The notes beneath the pieces are model-generated. The model saw nothing but the letters and a program-made list of their open reading frames with translations. It ran no database searches and was not told where the DNA came from. A stretch of DNA of 64,000 nucleotides from Saprospiraceae bacterium (GTDB lineage: Bacteria; Bacteroidota; Bacteroidia; Chitinophagales; Saprospiraceae). Shown piece by piece: positions 52,570 through 61,215 of this stretch; position 1 is the first letter of the stretch; each line of letters starts with the position of its first letter. Location of the stretch: assembly GCA_016715965.1 (NCBI GenBank), contig JADJXG010000001.1, positions 186,001-250,000 of the forward strand, in the 5' to 3' direction. The translations under genes and the position numbers were made by a program.

Positions 52570-52928
52570 ACCATCTCTGATTTTGAAAATAAATAAATAA
52601 TGACAACTTTTTTGCCCTTGAGATGAATCTATTCGACTTTACACCTTCGATTTCTGTATACCATTGGATCGCTGATGTACATCTCATCGGACCATCAATG
52701 GTATCCAAAAACGATGCCATATCATTTTGATGTAATATGTCCCTGTTTACTGGCATCTTAAGGCATATGCCTCAATTTTTTATGATATGTCCCCTTAAAT
52801 TTTTCCAAAAATCATGGATATTCTAAAAAATACCAAAAGAGCATTAGTTGCTGTATGTATTTTTTAAACGATATGTCCATTGAAATCAAACATGGATTGG
52901 CAAAAAAATACCAAATTTGTATCATCAG
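52570..52928. other. Gap with repeated ATATGTCC motif and a palindrome
   Basis: ATATGTCC occurs three times (52735-52742, 52785-52792 and 52871-52878), and AGGCATATGCCT (52761-52772) is a perfect 12-bp palindrome. This may be a control region for the next gene or the worn ends of a mobile element. No gene is seen. Confidence 0.45.
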
Positions 52929-55166
52929 ATGAGAATGCAGGAAGCAGAATTGAACATATTGGGCATCAGACACCATGGCGCGGGTTCCTGCAGACGCATG
53001 ATGATGGCTTTGGAACAAATAAAACCTGATGCACTCTGCATCGAACTACCTAAAGAGGTTGAGCAAATTTTACATCAACTTTCAGAATCTGGCAATGAAT
53101 GCCCCCTGGCTTTTTTACTCTACGAGGAAGCACAAGCTAATAATTGCTACTACCTGCCTTTTGCAGAATTCTCACCTGAATATCAGGCCATCTTATTCGG
53201 ATTGAAACACCATATTCCTGTCTTTGCCATGGATCTTCCCGCGAAATATGCGCTCGCCAACCGATCATTTGGAACCAATGACTCCAAGAATTTAACCCTC
53301 GAACAAAAAAATATGATCAGGGATCCACTGGGATACCTGGCCTCCATGCAGGGGTACAAAGACAGTGAGATTTGGTGGTCAAAATATTTTGAGCATTGGA
53401 CAGAACATTCCGGTCTTTTTGATATGATTCAACAACTTATGTGTGAATTGCGCCATAAGAGCAATCATCTCGATGATGCAGAGACTTTGATCAGAGAAAA
53501 ATTCATGCGCGATCAGATTCGAAAATGTCTGGCACAGGGTTATAAAAAAATAGCCGTGATTTGTGGTGCTTGGCATGGACCAGTGCTCACGATGGACCAT
53601 ATCCATCAATCCAGTCATGAAAAACCACCGACACTGAAATCCGTCAACACTTCTTGTACCCTGATCCCTTGGTCTTATCAAAGACTTGTGCTCAACAGGG
53701 AATATTCGGCTGGAGTGAAATCACCCGCATGGAATGAATCGCTATTCTTACATCCAGATTCGGCCTTGTCTGATTGGTTGACCAAAGCTGCCTGGGAGTT
53801 CCGGAAATTTGGATATTCCATTGGGACTTCTGAAATCATAGATGCTGAAAAACTGGCATATCAACTCACTTTATTAAGAGGCCTTTCGAAGCCAGGCATT
53901 CAGGAATTGGAAGAAACTTTAATTTGCATTTTCGGTCAGGCGGATCCGGGAAAGATTCAGCTTTTATCAGAAAAGATTTTTGTTGGCAGCAAAATCGGAA
54001 AGTTGCACACCGATCAAAGTAAACTTCCCTTTGTAAAAGAATTTAAAAGTCAGATAAAAAGTTTGGGTTTACTTGGGTACTGGGAGCAAGAAAATGAAAA
54101 AACGCTACAGCTTGATCTGAGAAAACCTAAACATCTCGAAAAAAGCAGATTTATCCACAAATGCTTTTTGCTTGAATTAAATTGGGCGATTCCTGTGTCC
54201 TTGGATTTTGTTGCCCAGGGTAATTTTCACGAACATTGGAATTTTGCATGGTCTCCGGAATTGGAAGTGGACTTGATCCATAAAGCCATTTTAGGAAATT
54301 CTATGGATGAGCTAGCAAGTCGATTGTTGGTTGATTTTATTCAATCCAAGGACGTCTCTTTGGCAAAATTAGGCATGTTGATGGAACATGCTCTGAAAGC
54401 TGGAATGGATCAACTCATTACCGGCATCAGTCAGAAAATACATGCACTGTGCATAGACATCGAGGATGTCATGGAATTATCCAAGTTGTTGCGACCCTTA
54501 TTAGCAGGTTTGAGTTATGGAAGTTTGCACAACTATCATGTGGAAAATACCCGCCAATTAATAGAATTTATTCTGCCGAGATTGGTTTTCAATTTTGGAC
54601 ACCAATGCATTGGGATCCAGGATGAAAAAGCAAGGTCATTGATGCAGACCATGCTTACCATTCACAGTTCTTTTTACCATTGTCAAATGGAGGAATTAAA
54701 AGCGGAATGGAAAGAACAAGTGAAAAAATTCAGCGCCCAGATTTCTGTACATCCGATCATCCGTGGCAAAGGAATAAACCTGTGTTTGGACGAGCAATGG
54801 ATCTCCGATCAGGAATATGGAGACAGACTGATCATGGAATGTGGAGATGCCCATTCGCCCAACAATACAGCATTGTGGTTGGAGGGATTTCTCTTGTCCG
54901 GATCTGCCTTTTATTTAAACAAAGATGAGATGATTTTTACTTTGGACAACTGGCTTCGTCAATTGTCCGACGAACAATTTAAAACGGTATTGCCCTTGTT
55001 GAGAAGAAGTTTTAGTCAGATCAGTTATGGTGAACTGATCCGGATAAAAAGTAAGATCAATCAAGGAAACAAAAATTTGCAAAGCCTCCATCTTTATCAA
55101 TGGGTGTGGAGGGAAGATTTAATTAAAAAAACCATTGAAAAATTAAAGCCTCAATCTTTAGCTTGA
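52929..55166 (+). CDS. DUF5682 family protein
   Basis: About 745 aa from the ATG at 52929 (ATG 52935 and TTG 52917 are alternatives). The N-terminus has LNILGIRHHGAGSCRRM, then LCIELPKE near 35-42, and KIAVICGAWHGPVL near ~215-228. These are the conserved Arg-His-His, Glu and His positions of DUF5682, related to TraB/erythromycin-esterase-like folds. The C-terminal half is helical and less conserved (WSPELEVDLIHKAILG ... CGDAHSPNNTALWLEGFLL). In other bacteria DUF5682 is encoded with a MoxR ATPase, a VWA protein and SWIM-domain proteins; none of those is next to it here. Its role is unknown. Confidence 0.85.
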   Translation: MRMQEAELNILGIRHHGAGSCRRMMMALEQIKPDALCIELPKEVEQILHQLSESGNECPLAFLLYEEAQANNCYYLPFAEFSPEYQAILFGLKHHIPVFAMDLPAKYALANRSFGTNDSKNLTLEQKNMIRDPLGYLASMQGYKDSEIWWSKYFEHWTEHSGLFDMIQQLMCELRHKSNHLDDAETLIREKFMRDQIRKCLAQGYKKIAVICGAWHGPVLTMDHIHQSSHEKPPTLKSVNTSCTLIPWSYQRLVLNREYSAGVKSPAWNESLFLHPDSALSDWLTKAAWEFRKFGYSIGTSEIIDAEKLAYQLTLLRGLSKPGIQELEETLICIFGQADPGKIQLLSEKIFVGSKIGKLHTDQSKLPFVKEFKSQIKSLGLLGYWEQENEKTLQLDLRKPKHLEKSRFIHKCFLLELNWAIPVSLDFVAQGNFHEHWNFAWSPELEVDLIHKAILGNSMDELASRLLVDFIQSKDVSLAKLGMLMEHALKAGMDQLITGISQKIHALCIDIEDVMELSKLLRPLLAGLSYGSLHNYHVENTRQLIEFILPRLVFNFGHQCIGIQDEKARSLMQTMLTIHSSFYHCQMEELKAEWKEQVKKFSAQISVHPIIRGKGINLCLDEQWISDQEYGDRLIMECGDAHSPNNTALWLEGFLLSGSAFYLNKDEMIFTLDNWLRQLSDEQFKTVLPLLRRSFSQISYGELIRIKSKINQGNKNLQSLHLYQWVWREDLIKKTIEKLKPQSLA

Positions 55167-55936
55167 TTATCTTCATCCCTTACACCAGAATTTTCAGATG
55201 CCTCCTCGGTCGCTTCTTCAATCCAAAATTGATTGATCAAATCTCCTTTAATGATAGACAGTTGTTGGAGGTTGACCATTTCAAGAAGTGCAAGAAAAGT
55301 AACGATGGCGTGAATTCTGTTGTCGCAGGACTCAAATATTTCCATAAAATCCACCCGCGACTTAGTACGCAGCAGTATTTTTATTTTTTCTTGCTGATCG
55401 GAAATCTGATATTCGTAATCAAAAATCTTGTGAACAACAGCCGGAGGTTTGTTGAACCGATCCATTACCTTTTGGAAGACCTTCAGCAAATTGTACAAAC
55501 TCAATGTTTCCCATTCGGCATCGACAAGGGCTTTTTGAGAAAGGACTTCAAATTCAGTCTTAAGATTTCCTCTTGGCATTTTCAAAGATTGCTCGTCCTC
55601 AAAATTTGACAATTCCTGAATGACTTCCTTGACCGCCTTGTACTCCAGTAGTTTTTGTACCAACTCTCTCCTGGGATCCAGCTCCTGGTTGTTTTCATCC
55701 AATTCTTTACGTGGAATGAGCATCTTGGCCTTGATTCTGATCAGGGTGGCTGCTACCAAAATGAATTCACTGGCCAGGTCAAGATTGAGGGATTCGATGT
55801 GCCGGATGTATTCCAAAAAATCACCCGTTATTTTTGCAATCGGTATGTCGTGGATATCCAGTTCGTCCCTTTCTATAAAAAACAGCAACAGGTCAAATGG
55901 ACCTTCAAATTGCTGTATTTTAATGGTATAACTCAT
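55151..55936 (-). CDS. scpA: Segregation and condensation protein A
   Basis: 261 aa from the ATG at 55936 (MSYTIKIQQFEGPFDLLLFFIERDELDI is the family opening); a start at 56002 would add 22 atypical residues. It is the kleisin-type subunit of the SMC complex, with an N-terminal helical domain (LIRIKAKMLIPRKE) and a C-terminal winged-helix region (HAIVTFLALLEMVNLQQL). It functions with Smc and ScpB in chromosome compaction. scpB is not adjacent. Its 3' end overlaps the DUF5682 gene by 16 bp, tail to tail. Confidence 0.94.
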   Translation of the reverse strand: MSYTIKIQQFEGPFDLLLFFIERDELDIHDIPIAKITGDFLEYIRHIESLNLDLASEFILVAATLIRIKAKMLIPRKELDENNQELDPRRELVQKLLEYKAVKEVIQELSNFEDEQSLKMPRGNLKTEFEVLSQKALVDAEWETLSLYNLLKVFQKVMDRFNKPPAVVHKIFDYEYQISDQQEKIKILLRTKSRVDFMEIFESCDNRIHAIVTFLALLEMVNLQQLSIIKGDLINQFWIEEATEEASENSGVRDEDNQAKD

Positions 55937-56008
55937 AAAATCCCCAAAAGGAATGCGAAGATAGTGGATCTCAAATAATTGTATCCAGATAATCATTGGC
56001 AATAATCT

Positions 56009-56016
56009 TAAATTTG
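56009..56016 (+). promoter_or_regulatory. -7 box of the RsmI-like gene
   Basis: TAAATTTG in the divergent scpA / methyltransferase gap, 20 bp before the ATG at 56036. Confidence 0.45.
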
Positions 56017-56035
56017 CAATAATAAATCCTTCAAA

Positions 56036-56746
56036 ATGAGCTCAAAAGCCTGCCTTTACCTTATTCCCGTCCCTCTGTCAGGTGCAGGTATTGGCCAAAT
56101 GTCCACCGAGGCAATCGCCACTGCGCATCGGCTGAATTTTTTTATTTCCGAGAGGCCAAAAACAAGCAGAAAGTGGATCAAGGATATCGGACATCCCTTG
56201 CCGCAGTCTCAAATCACGGTGATCGATATTGCCGATATCTCTGACAATGTTGTATTTAATAACATGGTACAGCTATTGGGTGCAGACACAGACATGGGTT
56301 TGCTTTCTGAGGCTGGTATGCCTTGCATCGCTGACCCGGGATATGAATTGGTGGCGCAGTTGTCCCAATTGGGCCATAAAGTCAAACCCCTCTCGGGACC
56401 CAACAGCATGATGATGGCCTTGATGGCATCCGGCATGCCAGGACAGAATTTTACTTTTCACGGATACCTGAGTGCCAAAAAAGAAGAGCTGAGAGAAGAA
56501 TTGATTAAGATCTCAAAAGCGGCCAAATCCACCGGATTTACCCAGATATTTATGGAAACTCCCTATCGGAATAAGCAAGTTTTCAGCACTTTGCTCAGTG
56601 TTAGTCCTCAGGAAATGAAGCTCTGCGTGGCAGCGTCCATTGGAGCTCCGAATGAAGCCATCCTAACTTCAAAAATAAAAGAGTGGAGAAAGCTGGACCT
56701 GAATTCTTTCATCGATCATCCTGCAATATTTTTACTTGGTGCGTAA
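56036..56746 (+). CDS. RsmI-like SAM-dependent methyltransferase (tetrapyrrole methylase fold)
   Basis: A 236-aa protein. GLLSEAGMPCIADPGYELV near 93-111 matches the conserved SDAG.P.ISDPG region of RsmI (16S rRNA 2'-O-methyltransferase at C1402). KPLSGPNSMMMALMASG is the following motif (usual PGPSA...ALSASG), then FTFHGYLSAKKEE and FMETPYRN, which correspond to GFLP.K and ETPHR. It is shorter than RsmI (~280 aa) and has SGPNS for PGPSA. Such shorter proteins are a common Bacteroidota subgroup, and rRNA methylation is likely but unproven for them. Confidence 0.82.
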   Translation: MSSKACLYLIPVPLSGAGIGQMSTEAIATAHRLNFFISERPKTSRKWIKDIGHPLPQSQITVIDIADISDNVVFNNMVQLLGADTDMGLLSEAGMPCIADPGYELVAQLSQLGHKVKPLSGPNSMMMALMASGMPGQNFTFHGYLSAKKEELREELIKISKAAKSTGFTQIFMETPYRNKQVFSTLLSVSPQEMKLCVAASIGAPNEAILTSKIKEWRKLDLNSFIDHPAIFLLGA

Positions 56747-56875
56747 TTTGTCCTTGGTTTAACAGAAAATCGTCGGAACAGCACCCAATACCAAACAATA
56801 TCATTTGAAAAGGTGAGCATTGTTTCTGTCATTTTATTTCAAGCAAAATAGATTTGCTGAATAAAACAAACTACC

Positions 56876-57088
56876 ATGATAAAAAATATGGGTTCCTCTG
56901 ACAAAAGCATTCGAGTCATTATTGCATTTACGATTGCTGTACTTTATTTTATGAATGTTATCACAGGGACGATCGCCATTGTTGCTTTGATTCTTGCGAT
57001 TGTTTTTTTAGCCACCAGCTTTATTGGATTTTGTCCTTTGTATTATCCTTTTGGTTTCAACACTTGTTCCAAAAAGGAAAATACTTAG
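56876..57088 (+). CDS. DUF2892 small membrane protein
   Basis: A 70-aa protein: MIKNMGSSDKSIRVIIAF is the usual opening, followed by two helices (~16-30 and 33-52) and FCPLYYPFGFNTCSKKE, the typical FxPLYxxxGxxTC end. Inner-membrane protein often found with sulfur- or metal-handling genes, here 48 bp before an HMA protein gene, so probably in one transcript. Confidence 0.88.
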   Translation: MIKNMGSSDKSIRVIIAFTIAVLYFMNVITGTIAIVALILAIVFLATSFIGFCPLYYPFGFNTCSKKENT

Positions 57089-57136
57089 ACCTGGAACCAT
57101 GTCTATATGCCTATTGTTATTCAATAAAAGATAGTT

Positions 57137-57412
57137 ATGCACACTGCTACAATAAAAATTGCCAATTTGAAGTGCAATGGTTGCGCAAATACCATACACA
57201 AAAAACTTCAGGAATTAAATGGTGTTAGGGAGGTGGATGTAAATGTAGAGGATGATGAGGTAAGGGTGAATTATGATGAATCTATATTAGAATTGGATAA
57301 GGTAAAAAAGACATTGTTGTCCCTCGGTTATCCTGAAGCAACAGAAGAAAATGGACTACTCACCCAGCTAAAAAGTTATGCCAGTTGCATGGTTGGCCGC
57401 TTTGGACCGTAG
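57137..57412 (+). CDS. Heavy-metal-associated (HMA) domain protein
   Basis: A 91-aa protein with a ferredoxin-like HMA fold. LKCNGC carries the metal-binding pair Cys13 and Cys16, followed by ANTIHKKLQEL and GVREVDVNVEDDEVRVNYDE. It should bind copper or a similar ion, as a chaperone or resistance protein. A third Cys lies near the end (YASCMVG), unusual for a plain CopZ-type protein. It follows the DUF2892 gene in the same direction. Confidence 0.88.
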   Translation: MHTATIKIANLKCNGCANTIHKKLQELNGVREVDVNVEDDEVRVNYDESILELDKVKKTLLSLGYPEATEENGLLTQLKSYASCMVGRFGP

Positions 57413-57460
57413 GAATTCATTCAGAAATTATTTGTAAGAACTGGATGATGTAGATCGTCG

Positions 57461-57877
57461 CTATGCAGGGTCCTCCACACTGGCCATCATGTTCTTGGCA
57501 AGTGTATTGTAACACAATGCCCATGCTTGTTCTAATTCAGCATTCCAATCAGATTTTAAGGCTACTTCCAGTGTCCAAAGCAGGGATTCTCCCACCATGT
57601 AATAATGCTTTGCTTTGACACCATATTCCACATGTCTTTTGGCCATTTCTCTGATCTCGACCGACAATTCTTCCAGTTGATCCAATTTGTTGACAATCAG
57701 GTTGAGCATTTCCATCAATTTAAGGTACTGTTGGTTCATGTCCTTTGAAAATAATTTTTGAGTAGCAGGATAATCCGCAAACAATTTGTTGTAGAACGCA
57801 TTGCCCACGACCGCCGGATCAATATTAGATATTATTTTCCAACTCTCTTTTATGATTTCAATTTGGCGGTCAGTCAT
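57461..57877 (-). CDS. Single-domain globin
   Basis: A 138-aa haem protein. The CD-corner Phe is in KLFSKD (Phe43). The proximal His82 lies in AKRHVEYGVKAKHYYMVGESLLWTLE, which matches the H.xYGV...HY..VG..LL pattern of flavohaemoglobin-type and Vitreoscilla-type globins. There is no reductase domain. The likely role is oxygen or nitric-oxide binding and detoxification. It lies 25 bp after the FAD oxidase gene and may be cotranscribed with it. Confidence 0.92.
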   Translation of the reverse strand: MTDRQIEIIKESWKIISNIDPAVVGNAFYNKLFADYPATQKLFSKDMNQQYLKLMEMLNLIVNKLDQLEELSVEIREMAKRHVEYGVKAKHYYMVGESLLWTLEVALKSDWNAELEQAWALCYNTLAKNMMASVEDPA

Positions 57878-57902
57878 CTGCAGTCATATTTAATGCATCC
57901 CC

Positions 57903-59276
57903 TCAACCTGCCTGAATTTCATCTACTGCGTCTTCTCCACTTTGGATGGCTCCCTCCATAAATCCCTGCCAGTCTGCCAAATGCTCGCCTGCAAAATAAA
58001 CATTTCGGAACGATTGCTTTAGTACCGGCATGACATCAAACCACTGCCCTTTACCATAGAATGCATACGCACCAAAAGAAAATGCATCCTGTCCCCAATA
58101 ATACATGAGTTCTTCTTTGATGTATTTTTTAACATTGCCAAAAGCTGGTTTGAGTGCATCTAGAATAATCTCTGCGCGTTGGGGCTTGCTGACTGATGCC
58201 AATGCATCCGCCTTGTCTCCGGCCGCATAACAGATCAGTACGCCTGTCTTTGATCCCTGATTTTTAGTGGCGTGGTAAAAATAATGCGCCGGGGTATCTG
58301 TGATCATGTCAAAATCATCGCGCTTCCATAATTTTTCGCGAAAAACGATCGGAAATTTACCGATTCTGGAATACTGCAATTCCTTTATTGCGTCAAGTGT
58401 TTGACTAGGCAAACCTGGGCGCCAATCAATTTGTAAGATAGAATAAGTGGGAATGGTACAAATCAATTTTTCAGCCTTGAACACCTTTCCACCGGCACAA
58501 GTCACCACTACTTGCTTGTTGCTCGTTTGATCGACGCTGATGGCTTTGTGATTCAAATGGATATTTTCCGCACCCAGATGTTCCACCATTTTCTTCACCA
58601 AAGCAGAATTGCCTCCCTTTATTTTATAGTCCATCTCATTTTTCTCGCTGCTTTCCGCATATTCTGCAAATGCGGCGTAGGCTGAAGTATGTCGGATGCT
58701 CTCTCCAAAATCGGTAGAATCCAGGAGCTCCCTCAAATGAAGATCCCTATACTCTAGATTTTTTAAGCTCAAATATCTCCACCAATCTGTCTTGTCCAAA
58801 TTCTTCTTTTGGTTTTCTGACATATCTTCCCAAATAGCTGATTTGTTATTCCAAAAATCATTCATACCGGCACTAAAATCCCAGTTTCCTGTTTTGGAAT
58901 GCTTTCCATTGTAGCAGAGATCTGTTTCAAATTGATTGTTTTCAAGGATCAATCCAAAACGCTCACACAATTTGGTCAATTTCTCATGAGAAGCACCGAC
59001 CCATTCTGCTCCTAGTTCGATCACCTGGTCCTTTGAGGAATTCGGAGAATGAGAAAATACCCTGCCTCCTACCCTTCCGCGCGCTTCCAGTATGGTAACG
59101 CTTATACCTGATTCCTTTAACTTCATGGCAGCTGACAATCCAGCCAATCCTGCTCCCAAGATCAAAACAGATTTAGCGGCCGGGACCAATTGATTGGCAG
59201 CTTTTGCACGATTGGACAAGGCCATCAAGGATGTACCATACACAGTGCTCTTTACAATAAATTCTCTCCTCTTCAT
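57903..59276 (-). CDS. FAD-dependent flavin monoamine oxidase-like protein
   Basis: A 457-aa protein. The N-terminus MKRREFIVKSTVYGTSLMAL resembles a Tat signal (RR-x-F) with a short hydrophobic stretch. GAGLAG at 41-46 and EARGRVGGRV form the dinucleotide-binding site, and C-terminal VYFAGEHLADWQGFMEGAIQSGEDAV is the FAD-binding end of the amine-oxidase family. The substrate is an amine or amino acid and is not specified by sequence. It may be periplasmic and is coupled with the globin gene downstream. Confidence 0.9.
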   Translation of the reverse strand: MKRREFIVKSTVYGTSLMALSNRAKAANQLVPAAKSVLILGAGLAGLSAAMKLKESGISVTILEARGRVGGRVFSHSPNSSKDQVIELGAEWVGASHEKLTKLCERFGLILENNQFETDLCYNGKHSKTGNWDFSAGMNDFWNNKSAIWEDMSENQKKNLDKTDWWRYLSLKNLEYRDLHLRELLDSTDFGESIRHTSAYAAFAEYAESSEKNEMDYKIKGGNSALVKKMVEHLGAENIHLNHKAISVDQTSNKQVVVTCAGGKVFKAEKLICTIPTYSILQIDWRPGLPSQTLDAIKELQYSRIGKFPIVFREKLWKRDDFDMITDTPAHYFYHATKNQGSKTGVLICYAAGDKADALASVSKPQRAEIILDALKPAFGNVKKYIKEELMYYWGQDAFSFGAYAFYGKGQWFDVMPVLKQSFRNVYFAGEHLADWQGFMEGAIQSGEDAVDEIQAG

Positions 59277-59635
59277 GGACCAATATTGAAATAACTAGAA
59301 ATGAAAAATTTGAAAAAACAAATATCTATATTAAATTAGAACTAATTGATATAAATTTACGTAACATCTGAAATAGCTTAGGATCAATGTCAGTGGTCAC
59401 AAATTGAACCATTAAATATTCTGAATGAGTGTACCACCCTATGAATATCCTACCAACGTATAACTTCCCAGAAACAAAAAAACCTCTCCTATTTTTTTAC
59501 TTTTGTTTGCGTACCTTTAAATTTGGTTAAAAAGGGAAGATCAATACAATGTTAGAAAATGGATAAAATCACATTTGTCCAAAATAATTTTTAGAAACTA
59601 ACTTTTCCACTTTTTGTCGCGCACGACTGAACGAT

Positions 59636-59694
59636 CCAAGCTAAAAGCTTGGTGGAGTGCGACAGCACTCTAAGTGAAGGAGCCGCGAAAGCGG
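59636..59694. repeat. Three consecutive small hairpins
   Basis: CCAAGCT/AGCTTGG (7 bp, 3-nt loop), GAGTGC/GCACTC (6 bp, GACA loop) and CCGC/GCGG (4 bp, GAAA tetraloop) occur in a row within 59 bases. The pattern suggests a structured RNA or a REP-like element. Confidence 0.6.
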
Positions 59695-59782
59695 AGTACC
59701 AAAAAACGCAGCCTTTTCTAAGGCGGCATCTATCTTGATTCTATTTGGCTTAATTGGGTTCATTTTGCAAAGTTCACTGTTG

Positions 59783-59913
59783 GGACAGATTTTGGGCGCT
59801 GTATATTGCCGCTCCATAATATGATTTCATTATGATAGTTTGTTTGATGACTGCATCATATTAGTTTCAGTTAAAGGAGCGACAATATAAGGCGCTATTT
59901 CCAAAATCTGTCC
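59783..59913. repeat. 131-bp imperfect palindrome (MITE-like)
   Basis: The left arm 59783-59815 starts GGACAGATTTTGG and ends GCCGCTCC. The right arm 59876-59913 starts GGAGCGACAATAT and ends CCAAAATCTGTCC, its reverse complement apart from a 5-nt indel and about three mismatches. The centre has AATATGAT / ATCATATT. Confidence 0.75.
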
Positions 59914-60002
59914 TTCTTGGGCCGCTGACGAAAAGGCTCGTAATATTACTCTTTATTTAGATTTAAATATCAGGAATAATGATGGTTTTTATGCATTTCA
60001 AT

Positions 60003-60203
60003 GCGGCCTAGGACTCCGCAGCTCGGGTACCCAACCAGCGAATTTCGCGGTCATGCTAAAAACTGTCTGAGCCAACTGAGGAGCAATCTACAATGACAGA
60101 GTTGGCGAAGCGAGGATTGTGGAGCCAAGTAGGCGAAGGTAGAGGCGAGTTTTTTTAGCATAGCGAAAGAGCTGCAGTTGGGTGAGCGAGGAGTCCAGCC
60201 GCG
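60003..60203. repeat. ~200-bp long imperfect inverted repeat
   Basis: GCGGC..GGACTCC..ACCCAAC..ATGCTAAAAA on the left (60003-60063) is answered by TTTTTAGCAT..GTTGGGT..GGAGTCC..GCCGC on the right (60149-60203). Inside lie CCAACT/AGTTGG and CAATC/GATTG pairs. It matches the kind of interspersed palindromic sequence often seen in this phylum between genes. Confidence 0.65.
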
Positions 60204-60215
60204 AGTTTTCTTTGG

Positions 60216-60247
60216 TTACTTTCTTTTGACGGCCAAAAGAAAGTAAC
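60216..60247. repeat. Perfect 14-bp stem hairpin
   Basis: GTTACTTTCTTTTG / CAAAAGAAAGTAAC with a 4- to 5-nt centre (ACGGC). It immediately follows the long inverted repeat and could end transcription in either direction, though no T-run follows. Confidence 0.75.
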
Positions 60248-60550
60248 ATACATGAAGTTTGATAAACAAAAGAAATTTTTTAAATTGCAATAACTGTTAT
60301 GGGGGGTTCAGTTTTATAATAACTTTTCAAAATTATTATTCACTTGTAAATCACTGGTCACATTTCAAATTTAAACTTGTTTTGGACAGGTGTGGGATAA
60401 AATACAGTCTAAATAAAACACAAAAACAATTAATACTTTCCATTTTTGTAAAATTGTAAGAATTTTATAAAAAACAAACCGCCCACTTCAATAAAATATT
60501 CGATTTTTACATCTGCTTCTTAAAAATATCCAATATTATACGGATCATAC

Positions 60551-60868
60551 ATGGCCCTGTCAACTATTTTTACCAATTTACTTTTAAAATTATATTGGCC
60601 AGTCATTGTCCTCTATACAATCATCCTGCTTGCCTTTCTGATGCTATACTTTACGGAAATGGACAATTGGTCCAATCGAACTTATTACAACTGGATGAAT
60701 TTTAAAAGAATTACCATTGGCGTTGGAATTGTGATTGGTTCATTATTTTTCAAATACAAAGGGCAGACCCAAATCTCACTTTGGATCCTATACCTTCCGA
60801 TTGCCTTTTCCATCATTGTACTTCTCTTTGGACTTTTCTTTGTGTATTTTTATTCTAAATCAATATGA
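60551..60868 (+). CDS. 105-aa three-helix membrane protein
   Basis: Hydrophobic segments at about 10-32, 52-68 and 76-100, a short polar loop (FTEMDNWSNRTYYNWMNF), and a basic turn (FKYKGQTQ). No known family. It overlaps the next gene by 4 bp (ATGA). The following protein has the same plan and similar turns (KLYWPVIVLY versus RIFWPLICLY), which suggests an old tandem duplication. Confidence 0.7.
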   Translation: MALSTIFTNLLLKLYWPVIVLYTIILLAFLMLYFTEMDNWSNRTYYNWMNFKRITIGVGIVIGSLFFKYKGQTQISLWILYLPIAFSIIVLLFGLFFVYFYSKSI

Positions 60869-61206
60869 AGCTTCAAAACATCATTGAATATGCGAAGGAT
60901 AGATTGGAGAGAATATTCTGGCCTTTGATTTGCCTGTATTTTATTTATTTATTATACAAGTTGTACGATTATTACAATGGATTGAAATATCCGGTGAATA
61001 AGGAATTCTACGATCACTTGTTCAAAGAATGGGCTCTGATCGTGTGCGTGGTTTTGGCAGCCGCCTTCTTGTTCAAGCTGACCGGACACAAAAAGTTAGC
61101 GAGTCTTATTTTAGCCGTGCCGGCTGTAATTTTTGGAAGCATCCTGTTACTATCGCTGCTGATTGTGGCATTTCTTGCGATCCTCTTTATACTTTTTGGA
61201 AACTAA
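60865..61206 (+). CDS. 113-aa three-helix membrane protein, paralogue of its neighbour
   Basis: Segments at about 17-34, 54-70 and 80-112. The opening LERIFWPLICLYFIYLLYKLYDYY and the mid turn LFKLTGHKKLASLILAVPAV align with the preceding protein. No enzymatic motif. The start overlaps the preceding stop and the next gene begins 9 bp later, so all three are one transcript. Confidence 0.7.
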   Translation: MKLQNIIEYAKDRLERIFWPLICLYFIYLLYKLYDYYNGLKYPVNKEFYDHLFKEWALIVCVVLAAAFLFKLTGHKKLASLILAVPAVIFGSILLLSLLIVAFLAILFILFGN

Positions 61207-61215
61207 ACAAAATGA

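Larger units (their letters stand above)
59277..60550. other. Gene-free tract rich in palindromic elements
   Basis: About 1.27 kb without a convincing gene. From 59277 to 59600 it is plain AT-rich sequence. From 59636 to 60247 it holds three kinds of hairpin structure, listed separately. From 60250 to 60550 it is AT-rich again and must include the promoter of the next operon. Confidence 0.7.

Noticed and set aside
52430..52756. 108-codon minus-strand frame after nadC
   Set aside because: It is not similar to any family I know, overlaps nadC, and competes with a more convincing 36-aa membrane frame over the same bases.
60259..60459. 66-codon plus-strand frame
   Set aside because: It lies in very AT-rich, low-complexity DNA directly after palindromic repeats, and its translation looks random.
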